A DNA stretch of 64,000 bases from Oscillatoriaceae cyanobacterium Prado104 (lineage in GTDB: Bacteria; Cyanobacteriota; Cyanobacteriia; Cyanobacteriales; Microcoleaceae). The notes beneath the pieces are model-generated. The model worked only from the letters and a program-made list of their open reading frames with translations, ran no database searches and was not told the origin of the DNA. Positions 8,833 through 18,073 of the stretch are shown here, in pieces (positions within the stretch are counted from its first letter, which is position 1; each line of letters starts with the position of its first letter). The stretch is taken from the NCBI GenBank assembly GCA_025454405.1, contig JALOON010000040.1, positions 47,734-111,733 of the forward strand, given 5' to 3'. Position numbers and translations under genes: made by a program.

Positions 8833-9510
8833 TCGTGCTTCTAGCACGAATTTTTGACAAATCTTAATTTTTATCCAGCATCTTTTGTGATAAACAGGAA
8901 AAATGATAGTAAGAGAAGCCAAGCTACTAAATGGAATACAGGAGCAATACCGCGCTCTGGACGAGGCCATCCGTACAGCTCAGTTTATCAGAAATAAAGC
9001 AATTCGATACTGGATGGATAATCGGGGCGTGGGTAAAGCTAATTTGTATGCGCTTTGCAAAGACTTAGCCCGAGAATTTCCTTTTGCTAGAAAGTTAAAC
9101 TCGGCAGCACGTCAAGCTAGTGCAGAGAGGGCATGGTTTTCTATTTCGAGTTTTTATAGTCGTTGCAAAAAGAAGGAGAAGAAAAGCGGTATCGCCTCAC
9201 TATACTTCCCAAGATTGTTCTCATTGTGGTAAGAGAGTGAAAAAAACATTAAGTACCAGAACTCACTCATGCCCTAATTGCAAGATAGAAATTTGTCGCG
9301 ATACAAACGCGGCGTTAAATATCTTGAAAAAGGGGATGAGAATTTTAGGAATCCAATGGCAAAACAGTACCTTTGGGCAAAAGGAATCTGCCTCGTGCGA
9401 GGGAAAGCGTGGGGAGAAAACTGCCTCTACTATTGATGGGCAACCAGATATTAGCAAGCAGACTTCTGTGAACCACGAACAAGAATCCCCGTCTGTTCTA
9501 CGACGGGGAG
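8833..9510 (+). mobile_element. Decayed IS200/IS605-type (TnpB-only) element
   Basis: The boundaries are suggested by two subterminal hairpins typical of this family: TCGTGC/GCACGA at 8833-8849 on the left and TCCCCGTC/GACGGGGA at 9486-9509 on the right, the latter overlapping the end of the tnpB remnant as expected for this group. There is no TnpA (Y1 transposase). These elements move without terminal inverted repeats or target duplications, so the exact ends are uncertain. Confidence 0.65.
8903..9510 (+). pseudogene. TnpB (RNA-guided nuclease) remnant, internally deleted
   Basis: The first frame (8903-9232) encodes a TnpB N-terminus (IRTAQFIRNKAIRYW, then FPFARKLNSAARQASAERAW). After CKKKEK it diverges, and the TnpB C-terminus appears in the next frame: PHYTSQDCSHCG and SCPNC form the zinc ribbon, and RDTNAALNIL carries the last RuvC acidic residue. 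About 200 residues of the RuvC core, with the first Asp and the catalytic Glu, are missing, so no active nuclease can be made. The C-terminal frame has no stop and reads straight into comM. The intact family cuts DNA guided by an RNA from the element's right end. Decayed by deletion plus frameshift. Confidence 0.85.
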
Positions 9511-9575
9511 TATGTCAAGCAAGAACTATAATAGATGATGATGGAACCAAGGTAGCCGAACAAGGATCGAAGATA

Positions 9576-11105
9576 ATGCTTGCTAGGGTTTGGAGTGCGT
9601 CGATCGTCGGAATTGAGGCGGTTAAAGTAGGTGTCGAGGCTGATGTATCGGGGGGATTGCCGAAAATTGTGGTTGTGGGATTGCCCGATTCTGCAGTACA
9701 GGAAGCTAAAGAAAGAGTTAAGTCTACACTAAAAAATTCAGGATATGCTTTTCCGATGCGGAGTATTGTGATTAATTTAACTCCGGCGGATTTGCGCAAG
9801 GAAGGACCGAGTTTCGATTTGCCCATTGCTGTAGGAATTCTGGCCGCATCGGAACAAGTCAGCACCGATCTTTTGGGAGATTATTTATTTTTAGGCGAAC
9901 TTTCTTTAGATGGAACTTTGCGGCCAGTGGCAGGGGTTTTGCCGATCGCCGCTGCTGCCAAACAAATGGGTATTTCGGGATTGGTAGTACCTGCAGCTAA
10001 CGCGCCGGAAGCTGCTTTAGTGCATGGAATATCGGTTTACGGTTTTGAGAATATTTTTGCAGTTACTGATTTTTTGAATAACCCTCACGTATATTCGCCA
10101 GTCAAAGTAAACGGTAGAGAAGAGCTAACAAAAACGCGATTTTCCAGTCTAGATTTGCAGGATGTCAAAGGGCAAATTCACGCGAGGCGCGCTTTGGAAA
10201 TTGCGGCTGCGGGGGGACACAATTTAATATTTGTCGGACCTCCAGGCAGCGGTAAAACGATGCTGGCGAGACGTTTGCCCGGTATATTGCCGCCGCTAAC
10301 TTTTGAGGAAGCTTTAGATGTGACTCAAATTCATTCAGTGGCCGGGTTGTTGAAGGATAAAGGCAGCTTAGTGAGCGATCGACCTTTTCGCAGTCCCCAC
10401 CATTCAGCATCGGGACCTTCTCTCGTCGGTGGGGGCAGTTTTCCCCGTCCGGGCGAAATTTCTTTAGCACATAGAGGCATACTTTTTCTAGATGAATTAA
10501 CCGAATTTAAAAGGGATGTTTTAGAGTTTTTGCGACAGCCGTTAGAAGATGGTTTCGTAACAATTTCTCGCACCAGACAATCGGTGATGTTTCCGGCACA
10601 ATTTACCTTAGTTGCGAGTACCAATCCTTGTGCTTGCGGTTACTGGGGCGATCCGATCCAGCAGTGTACTTGTTCGCCGCAAAAAAGAGAACAATATTGG
10701 GCAAAACTATCGGGGCCTTTGATGGATCGGATCGATTTGCAAGTAGCGGTTAACCGTTTGAAACCGGAGGAAATTACCAGACAAGCGGCGGGGGAGGCGT
10801 CGGAACCGGTGCGGGTGAGGGTGCAGCAGGCGCGAGAGATGGCAACTCGCCGTTTTCAGTCAGAATCTAACCTGCGCTGCAATGCCCAAATGCAAAGCAG
10901 TCACATCAATCAATGGTGTCAGTTAGATGAGGCTTCTCGTAATTTATTAGAAATGGCGATTCGGAAATTGGGGCTGTCGGCGAGGGCGAGCGATCGAATT
11001 TTGAAAGTTGCTAGAACTATAGCCGATTTGTCGGGGGATGAAAGTTTAAAAACCAGTCACGTAGGCGAGGCAATTCAGTACCGGACGATCGATCGAATGC
11101 AGTGA
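9576..11105 (+). CDS. comM: YifB/ComM family AAA+ ATPase (Mg-chelatase-like)
   Basis: The product is a 509-residue protein: a Lon-protease-like fold at the N-terminus (VGVEADVSGGLPKIVVVGLPD), a ChlI-like AAA+ core with Walker A GPPGSGKTML (about residue 220) and Walker B ILFLDELTEF, and a C-terminal Mg_chelatase_C domain (LGLSARASDRILKVARTIADL region). In transformable bacteria ComM is the hexameric helicase that extends branch migration during natural transformation; that role here is inferred from family. The ATG at 9576 matches the family N-terminus (MLARVWSASIVG) and has AAGGA about ten bases upstream. The frame is also open upstream into the tnpB remnant for 152 codons, which is not part of the native protein. 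Alone on the strand. Confidence 0.92.
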   Translation: MLARVWSASIVGIEAVKVGVEADVSGGLPKIVVVGLPDSAVQEAKERVKSTLKNSGYAFPMRSIVINLTPADLRKEGPSFDLPIAVGILAASEQVSTDLLGDYLFLGELSLDGTLRPVAGVLPIAAAAKQMGISGLVVPAANAPEAALVHGISVYGFENIFAVTDFLNNPHVYSPVKVNGREELTKTRFSSLDLQDVKGQIHARRALEIAAAGGHNLIFVGPPGSGKTMLARRLPGILPPLTFEEALDVTQIHSVAGLLKDKGSLVSDRPFRSPHHSASGPSLVGGGSFPRPGEISLAHRGILFLDELTEFKRDVLEFLRQPLEDGFVTISRTRQSVMFPAQFTLVASTNPCACGYWGDPIQQCTCSPQKREQYWAKLSGPLMDRIDLQVAVNRLKPEEITRQAAGEASEPVRVRVQQAREMATRRFQSESNLRCNAQMQSSHINQWCQLDEASRNLLEMAIRKLGLSARASDRILKVARTIADLSGDESLKTSHVGEAIQYRTIDRMQ

Positions 11106-11245
11106 GAAGAAGGAAGAAGGAAGAAGGAAGAGTTGATAAGTGCGAGCGTACCGCTCGCTAGCCGTGCACCAACAGTGCGAGCGTCCCCGCTCGCTGGCGG
11201 TGCACCAACAGTGCGAGCGCCCCCGCTCGCTGGCGGTACCTCAAC
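11104..11245. repeat. GAAGGAA run and 35-bp GCGAGC repeat array
   Basis: A short GAAGGAA run (11106-11130) is followed by three copies of a 35-36-bp unit containing TGCGAGCG..CGCTCGC at 11141, 11176 and 11212 joined by GGCGGTGCACCAACAG-like linkers. It belongs to the same palindrome family as 3.0 kb, 23.1 kb, 41.6 kb and 60.0 kb. Reading frames across it (72 and 80 codons) are not credible genes. Confidence 0.8.
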
Positions 11246-11489
11246 ATTACCAGTGTCGGAAACTCGCGAACCTTGTCAATGTGAGGGCTTCAATGCGCCC
11301 TGTTTTCCCAGAACGCTCCACCACAGAGACATCGAACGGATATCTTGCTAGCATCTGTACGGGGATTGCTACTGCTGCTTGAGTCTTGAGGGGTAGGAAA
11401 TGACCGGCCCAACTGATAAAATAGTAGAAAAAGCTGCCGGATTTCCCGCGTAGATCAAAATTAGCTGATATTAAAAAGTTAGGAAACCT

Positions 11490-11813
11490 ATGGGATTTTT
11501 TGATTCAGAAATTGTTCAACAAGAAGCCAAGCTGTTGTTTGAAGATTATCAATCGCTCATCAAACTCGGTAGCAACTATGGCAAGTTCGATCGCGAAGGA
11601 AAGAAAATGTTCATCGCTCAGATGGAAGAAATGATGGAGCGTTACCGCATTTTCATGAAGCGCTTCGAGCTGTCTGAGGACTTCATGGCTCAGATGACTG
11701 TCGAGCAGTTGAAAACGCAACTCAATCAATTTGGCATTACGCCCCAGCAAATGTTCGACCAAATGCACGCGACTCTGGAGCGGATGAAATCAGAGGTGGA
11801 AAAACAATCTTAA
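11490..11813 (+). CDS. DUF1825 family protein
   Basis: This 107-residue, almost entirely helical, soluble protein (MGFFDSEIVQQEAK...) is recognised as DUF1825, a family confined to cyanobacteria and found in nearly all of them. It is rich in Met, Glu, Gln and Lys, with no membrane segment and no catalytic motif. The family has no established function; its wide conservation implies a core role. The ATG at 11490 is preceded by an AGTTAGGAAACC context with AGGAA about nine bases upstream. The gene is monocistronic and followed by an intrinsic terminator. Confidence 0.92.
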   Translation: MGFFDSEIVQQEAKLLFEDYQSLIKLGSNYGKFDREGKKMFIAQMEEMMERYRIFMKRFELSEDFMAQMTVEQLKTQLNQFGITPQQMFDQMHATLERMKSEVEKQS

Positions 11814-11886
11814 TTTCCTTAGCAATGAACTGCCATTTTTTCAAATGTTTGTTTTCACTATTGTTTGAGTTTTTTAGCTGGTTAAA

Positions 11887-11915
11887 GCCGCATTTTCACA
11901 AATAGGAAATGCGGC
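11887..11915 (+). terminator. Intrinsic terminator after DUF1825 gene
   Basis: GCCGCATTT and AAATGCGGC form a nine-pair stem around an 11-nt loop, followed by a short T-rich stretch. It sits 73 bases after the stop codon. Confidence 0.7.
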
Positions 11916-11936
11916 ATTTCCTGCTAGCTGATGTTA

Positions 11937-12055
11937 GAGAAGAAGAAGAAGAAGAAGAATGAAAGAAGAACAACTATCAACTCTCTTTCAACTCAAAACT
12001 CAAAACTCAAAACTCAAAACTCAAAACTCAAAACTCCCGAACAACTCTCAACTGA
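11937..12055. repeat. GAA triplet run and AACTCAAA repeat
   Basis: GAAGAAGAAGAAGAAG at 11939-11958 is followed by AACTCAAAACTC units up to the stop codon of the penicillin-binding protein gene on the other strand. Confidence 0.75.
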
Positions 12056-13975
12056 CTAAGGTCGATCGAAAGCCGAAGGCGGTTTAAAATCTTCTTCAGG
12101 AACGCCCTGCAAAGCTTGACTCATAAAATCGCGCCACACCGGGGCTACCATCGTACCGCCAGTAGCACCGTAACTCATCGGCGTGTAATCGTCATTACCG
12201 ATCCAAACCGCAACCGACAACTGCGGCACGTAACCTACAAACCAGATATCCCGTTCCGAGGAAGTCGTACCGGTTTTTCCAGCAGCGGGCCGCCCAATTT
12301 GGGCCGATGTAGCAGTACCGCTGGTAAGTACGCCTTTCAAGGAACTATTAATCGCAGCAGAAGCCCAAGGATCGAGTACCAATTTGGGTTTTGGCGTATT
12401 GTCCAACAACACGTTGCCGCTGCTGTCAGTGACTTGCACGATGAACGTCGTGTCAGAATGCCAGCCGTTGTTGGCAAAGGTAGCAAAAGCCCCGGCCATC
12501 TCCAGAGGAGTCAAGTCAACTGCACCCAAGGGCAAAGAAATCACCGGTTCCATCGGACTCCTGATGCCGAGAATCCGACAAATTTCGATCACTTTATTCA
12601 GTCCGATTTCCTGGCCGAGCTTGACAACCGGAATGTTTAGCGATACTTCTAAAGCTCTGCGGATGCTGACTGCACCGGAAAAACCGCCACCGTAGTTTTG
12701 CGGGTAGTAGTAGCCGTCGCCGTCGCGGTAGCCGACAGGAGTATCGTAGACGATCGACTCTGGACCGTATTTGCCCGTTGCAAAGGCGGCATAGTAGACA
12801 AAGGGCTTAAAGGCCGAACCGGGTTGGCGGCGGGATTGAATTGCGCGGTTGAACTGGCTTTTTTTGTAATCGACGCCTCCCACCATAGCTTTGACGAAGT
12901 GGGTGCGCGGATCGACGGCGGCTAAAGCAATTTGACCTTGGTCGTAGTCGTAAAACAATCCTCGATAGTAAAGTCGATCGTGCCAAGCTTTGACAGTTTC
13001 TTCAGCAACGCGCTGCAATTTAAGGTCGATCGTAGTTTGAACTCGCATCCCTCCTTTAACCACAGCATCTCGCCCGAACCTGCGAGTCAACTCCTGCACC
13101 ACCGCTTCCGTCACGTAAGGAACTTGAGAACGCCCAAACGAGGTAATTTTACCCAGCTTAATTTTTTGCTTGCGGGCTGCCGCTTCTTCGTCTGGAGTAA
13201 TCCACTTGAGCTCCTTCATCCGGGCTAACACAATCTCCTGCCGCTCTTTCGACAACTTGTAGTTGGCGAAGGGACTGTACTCTTCGGGGGCGGAAATGAT
13301 GCCGGCGAGCATTGCCGATTCGGCGAGGTTCAGATCTGCTGCCGACTTGTTAAAGTAACTTTGAGAAGCGGTCTCGACGCCGTAGAGGTTGTGACCCAAA
13401 TAAATTTGGTTCAGATAAAGCTGCAAAATTTGGTCTTTGTTAAGAATCTGTTCCAACCGGATCGACATCACCGCTTCAGCTACCTTCCGGCTGAATTTTG
13501 ACTGCGGGGACAGAAACAAATTTTTGACTAACTGCATGGTCATGGTCGAACCACCTTCCACGGTGCGACCTTTTTCTAAGTTAACCATGAAGGCGCGAGC
13601 GATACCGCCGGGGTTAATGCCTTTGTGCGTAAAAAAGCTGCTATCTTCGATCGCCAGTACAGCTCGTTTCAGGTGCGGCGAAATTTTGTCCAGGGGTACG
13701 ACATCTCGGTTAGCTTCGTCGTGGATGCTAGCTAAGGGGCGGCCGTTGATATCGTAAATGTGCGTAGTTTCTGTGGGAGAGTAGGTTTGCAAGACGCGAA
13801 CATCTGGCAAATTCCGGAAGCTGATCGCTAAGCCAACCAGTCCGCCAGCAACTACCGAACTGGCAAGCATTGTAATGCTGAGTATGGTTCCGGCGGTCAC
13901 TTTACTGACTGATTGAACAAACTCGAAGACGGGAGCTGAGTTTTCCGTGTTGTTTCGGATTGCATTGCTTGACAC
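12056..13975 (-). CDS. Class A penicillin-binding protein (PBP1A type)
   Basis: A bifunctional peptidoglycan synthase of 639 residues. One membrane segment (about residues 30-55) is followed by a GT51 glycosyltransferase domain with EDSSFFTHKG, GGSTMTMQL and LYLNQIYLG, then a transpeptidase with SAFK (active-site Ser), SLN and KTGTTSS. All catalytic motifs are present. It polymerises lipid II and cross-links stem peptides on the periplasmic side. The length is short for PBP1A, with no extra C-terminal domain, which is usual among the several class A PBPs of cyanobacteria. The ATG is preceded by an upstream GGAAGTG-like sequence; the gene stands alone, divergent from tyrS. Confidence 0.93.
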   Translation of the reverse strand: MSSNAIRNNTENSAPVFEFVQSVSKVTAGTILSITMLASSVVAGGLVGLAISFRNLPDVRVLQTYSPTETTHIYDINGRPLASIHDEANRDVVPLDKISPHLKRAVLAIEDSSFFTHKGINPGGIARAFMVNLEKGRTVEGGSTMTMQLVKNLFLSPQSKFSRKVAEAVMSIRLEQILNKDQILQLYLNQIYLGHNLYGVETASQSYFNKSAADLNLAESAMLAGIISAPEEYSPFANYKLSKERQEIVLARMKELKWITPDEEAAARKQKIKLGKITSFGRSQVPYVTEAVVQELTRRFGRDAVVKGGMRVQTTIDLKLQRVAEETVKAWHDRLYYRGLFYDYDQGQIALAAVDPRTHFVKAMVGGVDYKKSQFNRAIQSRRQPGSAFKPFVYYAAFATGKYGPESIVYDTPVGYRDGDGYYYPQNYGGGFSGAVSIRRALEVSLNIPVVKLGQEIGLNKVIEICRILGIRSPMEPVISLPLGAVDLTPLEMAGAFATFANNGWHSDTTFIVQVTDSSGNVLLDNTPKPKLVLDPWASAAINSSLKGVLTSGTATSAQIGRPAAGKTGTTSSERDIWFVGYVPQLSVAVWIGNDDYTPMSYGATGGTMVAPVWRDFMSQALQGVPEEDFKPPSAFDRP

Positions 13976-14163
13976 GTCGATTTCACTTCCTCACTCGATT
14001 TGGGGCTTGAGACTTTTTATTTTAGATGGCAGATGGGACAATTGCCAGCTCGTGTTGACCGGCTCGTGTTGGTTGGTAAGCTTTGAGATTATAGTTTGAT
14101 AGTTGCGTTTTTCTGCGTCAATCAGTGAGTTTAACTAATTCCGCTGCATTTTGGCAAAATATT

Positions 14164-15399
14164 ATGATGTCGGACGATCGAACCCCCAATTTTGCTGCTG
14201 GCGTTTCCGGAATTTACCGAGGCGTCAGCGAGATTTTTCCCGCGAAGCTGGATTCTGAGAATCCTGACGAAAATTTAGCTCAGCGGTTGGCGAAGACCGA
14301 TCGGCCTTTGCGAGTTAAGCTGGGAATTGACCCGACGGGGAGCGACATTCACTTAGGTCACAGCATTTGCGTCCGCAAGCTGCGAGCTTTTCAGGATGCG
14401 GGCCATAAGGCTGTTCTCCTGATCGGGGATTTTACCGCAAGAATTGGCGATCCGACTGGGAAATCGGAAGTTCGCCGCCAGTTAACTGAAGAACAGGTGG
14501 CTCAAAATGCCAAGACTTACTTAGATCAAGTGCGTCCGATTTTAGATTTTGACACGCCCGGACGTTTGGAGATCCGCTACAACTCCGAATGGCTGTCGAA
14601 ATTGGATTTGGCAAAAATTCTGGAACTGCTGGGAACGATGACGGTGCAGCAGATGCTGGCAAAAGAAGGATTTGATACCAGAATCGAACAGGAAAATCCG
14701 ATTTATTTGCATGAGTTTTTGTACCCGATAATGCAGGGTTACGATTCGGTAGCTTTAGAGGCTGATGTGGAGTTGGGGGGAACCGACCAAAAGTTTAATA
14801 TTGCGGTGGGAAGAGATTTGCAGCGGTATTTCGGGATGAAGCCGCAGTTTGGTTTGCTGATGCCGATTTTGCTCGGGACTGACGGCGTGCAGAAGATGTC
14901 GAAGTCTTTAGGCAATTATGTAGGTTTGTCAGAAGACCCGCTAACTATGTATTCTAAGTTAGAAAAGATTCCCGATAATTTAATCGCGCAGTATTTTGAA
15001 CTATTGACAGATTTACTTCTTGATGAATTGCCGGAAAATCCGCGCGACAAACAGAAATTTTTGGCATGGGATGTGGTGCGACAGTATCGGGGTAAAGAAG
15101 TGGCCGATCGCGCGCAACAAGATGCAATTGCTTTGGTTAAAGGTGCTGCGGGACAAGCTGATGCCGTGCCGGAGTTTTCTTTAGCAAACGTGCAGTTTCC
15201 TGCTAAGTTGTTTTATATTGCCAGCGCTAGCGGGCTTTGTAAAAGTAGCGGTGAAGCGAGGAAATTGATGCAGGGCGGCGGGATGAAGTTGGAGGGCGAT
15301 AAAGTTGCTGATGTTAACCTAACTTTTGAATCTCCCGAAGAACTCAACGGCAAGGTTTTGCAAGTTGGGAAAAATAAGTTTGTCCGGTTAATCGTATAA
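14164..15399 (+). CDS. tyrS: Tyrosyl-tRNA synthetase
   Basis: This class I aminoacyl-tRNA synthetase charges tRNA-Tyr. The HIGH-type motif is HLGHS (about residue 65), the second signature is KMSKS (about residue 245), and tyrosine-pocket elements such as GGTDQKFN are present. The C-terminal 65 residues form an S4-like RNA-binding domain ([12 protein letters not shown]). The frame opens at a GTG (14125), but the extra 13 residues are not typical; the paired ATGs at 14164 and 14167 are likelier starts, and the first is used. Length 411 is normal. The gene is divergent from the penicillin-binding protein gene with about 190 bp between. Confidence 0.95.
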   Translation: MMSDDRTPNFAAGVSGIYRGVSEIFPAKLDSENPDENLAQRLAKTDRPLRVKLGIDPTGSDIHLGHSICVRKLRAFQDAGHKAVLLIGDFTARIGDPTGKSEVRRQLTEEQVAQNAKTYLDQVRPILDFDTPGRLEIRYNSEWLSKLDLAKILELLGTMTVQQMLAKEGFDTRIEQENPIYLHEFLYPIMQGYDSVALEADVELGGTDQKFNIAVGRDLQRYFGMKPQFGLLMPILLGTDGVQKMSKSLGNYVGLSEDPLTMYSKLEKIPDNLIAQYFELLTDLLLDELPENPRDKQKFLAWDVVRQYRGKEVADRAQQDAIALVKGAAGQADAVPEFSLANVQFPAKLFYIASASGLCKSSGEARKLMQGGGMKLEGDKVADVNLTFESPEELNGKVLQVGKNKFVRLIV

Positions 15400-15410
15400 T
15401 TCGCTCCCTG

Positions 15411-15590
15411 TTCGTAGTAAAGACTAAAGTCTTTATTGTTTCGTAGTAATTGTAGGTTGGGTTGAGGAACGAAACCCAACTGCATGGGAAACTAGGATAA
15501 CAATGACTGAAGTCCCTATTAGGAACAGTACGAAAGGTGAGAAGCTAAGATAATCGGGATTAAAATCCCTACTACGAACGATACTAACGA
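15411..15590. repeat. Copies of the TCGTAGTnnGGACTnAAGTCC dispersed repeat
   Basis: The spacer between tyrS and pyrF holds degenerate copies of an imperfect palindrome around AAGACTAAAGTCTTT (15420-15436), GACTGAAGTCCCTATTAGGA (near 15506) and TTAAAATCCCTACTACGAAC (near 15560). Better copies occur at 52310-52371, 59880 and 62620. It may double as a weak terminator. Confidence 0.6.
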
Positions 15591-15594
15591 TACT

Positions 15595-16302
15595 ATGAGA
15601 GAAAATAAAATCATTGTTCCTTTGGATGTTCCGACTGAAGAAGAGGCGATCGCCCTGCTTGACAAACTTCCTGATGTATCTTTTTGGAAAGTAGGTTTGG
15701 AGCTTTTCGTAAGCTGCGGCCCGGCAATTATTGCGATTCTAAAAGAGCGGCAAAAACGGATTTTCCTGGATCTCAAATTTCACGATATTCCGAATACTGT
15801 GGCTGGTGCTTGTCGGGCGGCTGCTAAGTATCATGTAGATTTATTGACAATTCATGCTACTTGCGGTAAAGATGCTCTGCAAGCGGCGCAGTTGGCCTTG
15901 GCAGAAGGGTTGGCAACTGTTAACCAACCGATTCCTAAATTGATTGCAATTACGCTGCTGACGAGTTTGAATTCGCGACAGTTAGCTTTTGAGTTGAAAG
16001 TTCCTTTAGAGTTGCCGGAATATGCTTTGCACATGGCTCTTTTAGCTCAGGAAACAGGTTTGGCCGGTGCTGTTTGTTCTCCGCAAGAAGTGGAACAATT
16101 AAGAAGGACTTGCGGGGATGATTTTCTATTAGTTTGTCCCGGCGTGCGACCGAAATGGGCCGAGGGAGGCGATCAAAAGCGATCGATGACTCCAAAGGCT
16201 GCGATCGATGCGGGTGCAGATTATTTGGTAATTGGGCGGCCGATTACTGCTGCGGGCGATCCGGTAGTGGCTTTTGCGCGCATTTGTGAAGAGTTGGGAT
16301 AA
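15595..16302 (+). CDS. pyrF: Orotidine 5'-phosphate decarboxylase
   Basis: OMP decarboxylase makes UMP in the last step of de novo pyrimidine synthesis. The 235-residue TIM barrel has the catalytic signature [13 protein letters not shown] (Asp-x-Lys-x-x-Asp) near residue 60 and the phosphate-binding CPGVRP and IGRPIT near the end, so it is the short bacterial (group I) form and complete. The ATG start at 15595 follows directly on the repeat-laden spacer; the start [13 protein letters not shown] fits the family. Downstream, 10 bp separate it from the convergent DUF3592 gene. Confidence 0.96.
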   Translation: MRENKIIVPLDVPTEEEAIALLDKLPDVSFWKVGLELFVSCGPAIIAILKERQKRIFLDLKFHDIPNTVAGACRAAAKYHVDLLTIHATCGKDALQAAQLALAEGLATVNQPIPKLIAITLLTSLNSRQLAFELKVPLELPEYALHMALLAQETGLAGAVCSPQEVEQLRRTCGDDFLLVCPGVRPKWAEGGDQKRSMTPKAAIDAGADYLVIGRPITAAGDPVVAFARICEELG

Positions 16303-16312
16303 CCATAGCAAT

Positions 16313-16741
16313 CTAAAGGCGTTTGAAGATTAAAATAGCCATTAAAAATGGAATCAAGCCCGATAAAAACATTCCCGTATTGAAAAAATAATCCAGAACT
16401 GAACCATCATCAATTACTGATTTTTGGGGAAACTGAGGGTCATATAGAACTTCAACGGGTTCACCAATCCCATATACAGCCGGTCTTGAATATACATGAT
16501 AAACCCCTGTGTAAGTCAGACCATTCTCATCTGAAAAACTATACTTTGAGGCGTAAATATTCTTATTGGCATGGCGTACTAAGTCGATGACTACTCCATT
16601 TGTTTTAACGGCAGAGTTCAGGAAAAAACTGGTGTCTAAAGAACTATAAATCGCTAAACCCATCACAAGCAAAGAGTAAGGAAGTACAGAAATCCCTGTC
16701 AAGAGTTTACAGATGAGCTTAAAGCTATTCATAATGGACAC
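16313..16741 (-). CDS. DUF3592 family membrane protein
   Basis: A 142-residue protein with a hydrophobic helix at each end (about residues 8-32 and 118-138) and a small extracytoplasmic beta-rich domain between. The pattern KTNGVVIDL near residue 46, then YSFSDENGLTYTG and GEPVEVLYDPQFPQKSVI, is characteristic of DUF3592. The family has no established function. A GTG at 16739-16741 gives the longest frame; the ATG three codons later (16730-16732) is equally possible. It ends only 10 bp from pyrF on the other strand. Its base composition is more AT-rich than pyrF. Confidence 0.75.
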   Translation of the reverse strand: MSIMNSFKLICKLLTGISVLPYSLLVMGLAIYSSLDTSFFLNSAVKTNGVVIDLVRHANKNIYASKYSFSDENGLTYTGVYHVYSRPAVYGIGEPVEVLYDPQFPQKSVIDDGSVLDYFFNTGMFLSGLIPFLMAILIFKRL

Positions 16742-16930
16742 CTGGTATGCTAGCTAAAAAGTAATGCAAGCTATTGACAAGCTTGGCGAAATATATTACT
16801 GTCCCGTAGTAGAACGAATTGGTTGACGACACCCAAGGTCAAGAAGATTATAAATCTGTTGAATCTTTGAGTTGGACTCCATCGGAACTAGAGTCAGGGA
16901 AAATAATTAAAATAAAAACTTTTCCCCAAT

Positions 16931-17202
16931 TCATGCTTCTAGTTCGTGTTTGGCTTTTTGCTCTCGAAGTTTTGCCCAAAGAGCTTCGGTACCGGGTTTA
17001 GGTGGCATCGCTGCAACGCGGGCAGAATGTTCTCGATTGCGATCTTCCCAGTAATGCTGAATTTCCTATGGTTGGTTCGTTATTGGATACTGAAACCATA
17101 CCCATAGTTTTTGAAAAAGTCTACGAAATAACCTTTATTATAGCTTACAACCTTTAAATATTTGCTTTCGTGCAGTTGTTTTTCCGATACCCAGTGCTGC
17201 AT
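16931..17202 (-). pseudogene. Decayed small reading frames of unknown family
   Basis: Two short minus-strand stretches look coding but are out of frame with each other. The first runs from an ATG at 17202 for 40 codons (MQHWVSEKQLHESKYLKVVS start) to a stop at 17080. The second, from 17065 to a stop at 16931, encodes HYWEDRNREHSARVAAMPPK and then PGTEALWAKLREQKAKHELEA with no start codon. They may be the ends of one broken gene. I do not recognise the family. A plus-strand 60-codon frame across the same bases is considered a shadow. Confidence 0.3.
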
Positions 17203-17298
17203 ATTGCTATGTTAAAGTGTGTAGATACAGGAAATTGTAGCAGATGAGCTTTGCTTTAACCATTGACTGCGTAAGATCGATGAGGAGTATTTCTGAGA

Positions 17299-17871
17299 TT
17301 GAATGTATTTCCAGTAAGTAGTATTTTGGTTGCGATTGTTTGGGTGGTTGGGACTCCAACTATGACGGTTAATTTGACAATCGATGATGTTAATGTAAAT
17401 GCAAATGGGCATGGTTTGTTGGCTCGATCGCCCTGTCCTGAAAATTTAAAAAGCTTGGTCGATCGACTGTTGCAAAATTTGCCGAGTTATGCTAATCGGG
17501 TTATCGCGCGATCGAGCGTTTCTCCTAACAATTCTAGAGCGATCGGTTCCTGGCAGCGTCAAATAATTTTAGCAGGTCGCCCGGAGTTTGAACCACTACC
17601 TTTAAATTCGGAAATTGCAGTTCCTGAAAATGCCCATCAGATTTTTATTACTACTTTAGAACGGCAGTATCGCGGGGGTCAATCAATTGAGATTCAACAA
17701 TTTCACTGGCTGTTTTTGGTTAAAACTGAGAAGGAATGGGAATTAGTAAAAATTGTTTCTCGGTTTGGTACGGTGGCGGATGTTCGCCCGCTGTTGCCAC
17801 CGGTTGATGAGCAAAGTGAAATTGCTGAGGCGATTCGTTTGTGGCTGCGAGATTGTCAAGCAAGTCGCTAA
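17299..17871 (+). CDS. Conserved hypothetical protein, probably exported
   Basis: The protein has 190 residues with a short hydrophobic N-terminus (PVSSILVAIVWVVG) that could be a signal peptide; the rest looks like a compact alpha/beta domain (SYANRVIARS, ETxx-type acidic patches, QQFHWLFLVKTEKEWELVKIVSRFG). No catalytic motif is seen, and I do not recognise the family beyond its resemblance to exported cyanobacterial hypotheticals. A GAGGAG sequence at 17282-17287 is 11 bases before TTG 17299, which supports that start; the next in-frame ATG (17362) would remove the signal-like segment. It has no operon partner. Confidence 0.65.
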   Translation: MNVFPVSSILVAIVWVVGTPTMTVNLTIDDVNVNANGHGLLARSPCPENLKSLVDRLLQNLPSYANRVIARSSVSPNNSRAIGSWQRQIILAGRPEFEPLPLNSEIAVPENAHQIFITTLERQYRGGQSIEIQQFHWLFLVKTEKEWELVKIVSRFGTVADVRPLLPPVDEQSEIAEAIRLWLRDCQASR

Positions 17872-18073
17872 AAAGATTGTTGTGTATGTCTTCTTCCCTT
17901 CTGCTTTCTACTTGCTGAATTCCCTAGCTAAATTCTGTACTGTGGGGCGATTGCTTCGTTCGTCGCAATGACAATTCTGTACTGTGGTGGGGGCGGGTTT
18001 ATAAGATTGTTGGTTTCTATTGGAGATTGTTGGTGAACCCGCCGCTACAAGATTTTCTCGGCACAATTCCCGA

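Noticed and set aside
8398..8844. Plus-strand frame of 148 codons over the HIT gene
   Set aside because: It runs antisense to the HIT coding sequence and through a GAAGGAA repeat; the HIT product has a clear motif and family length.
16819..17001. 60-codon plus-strand frame near the DUF3592 gene
   Set aside because: The opposite strand here encodes a plausible but broken fragment; the plus frame has no family resemblance.
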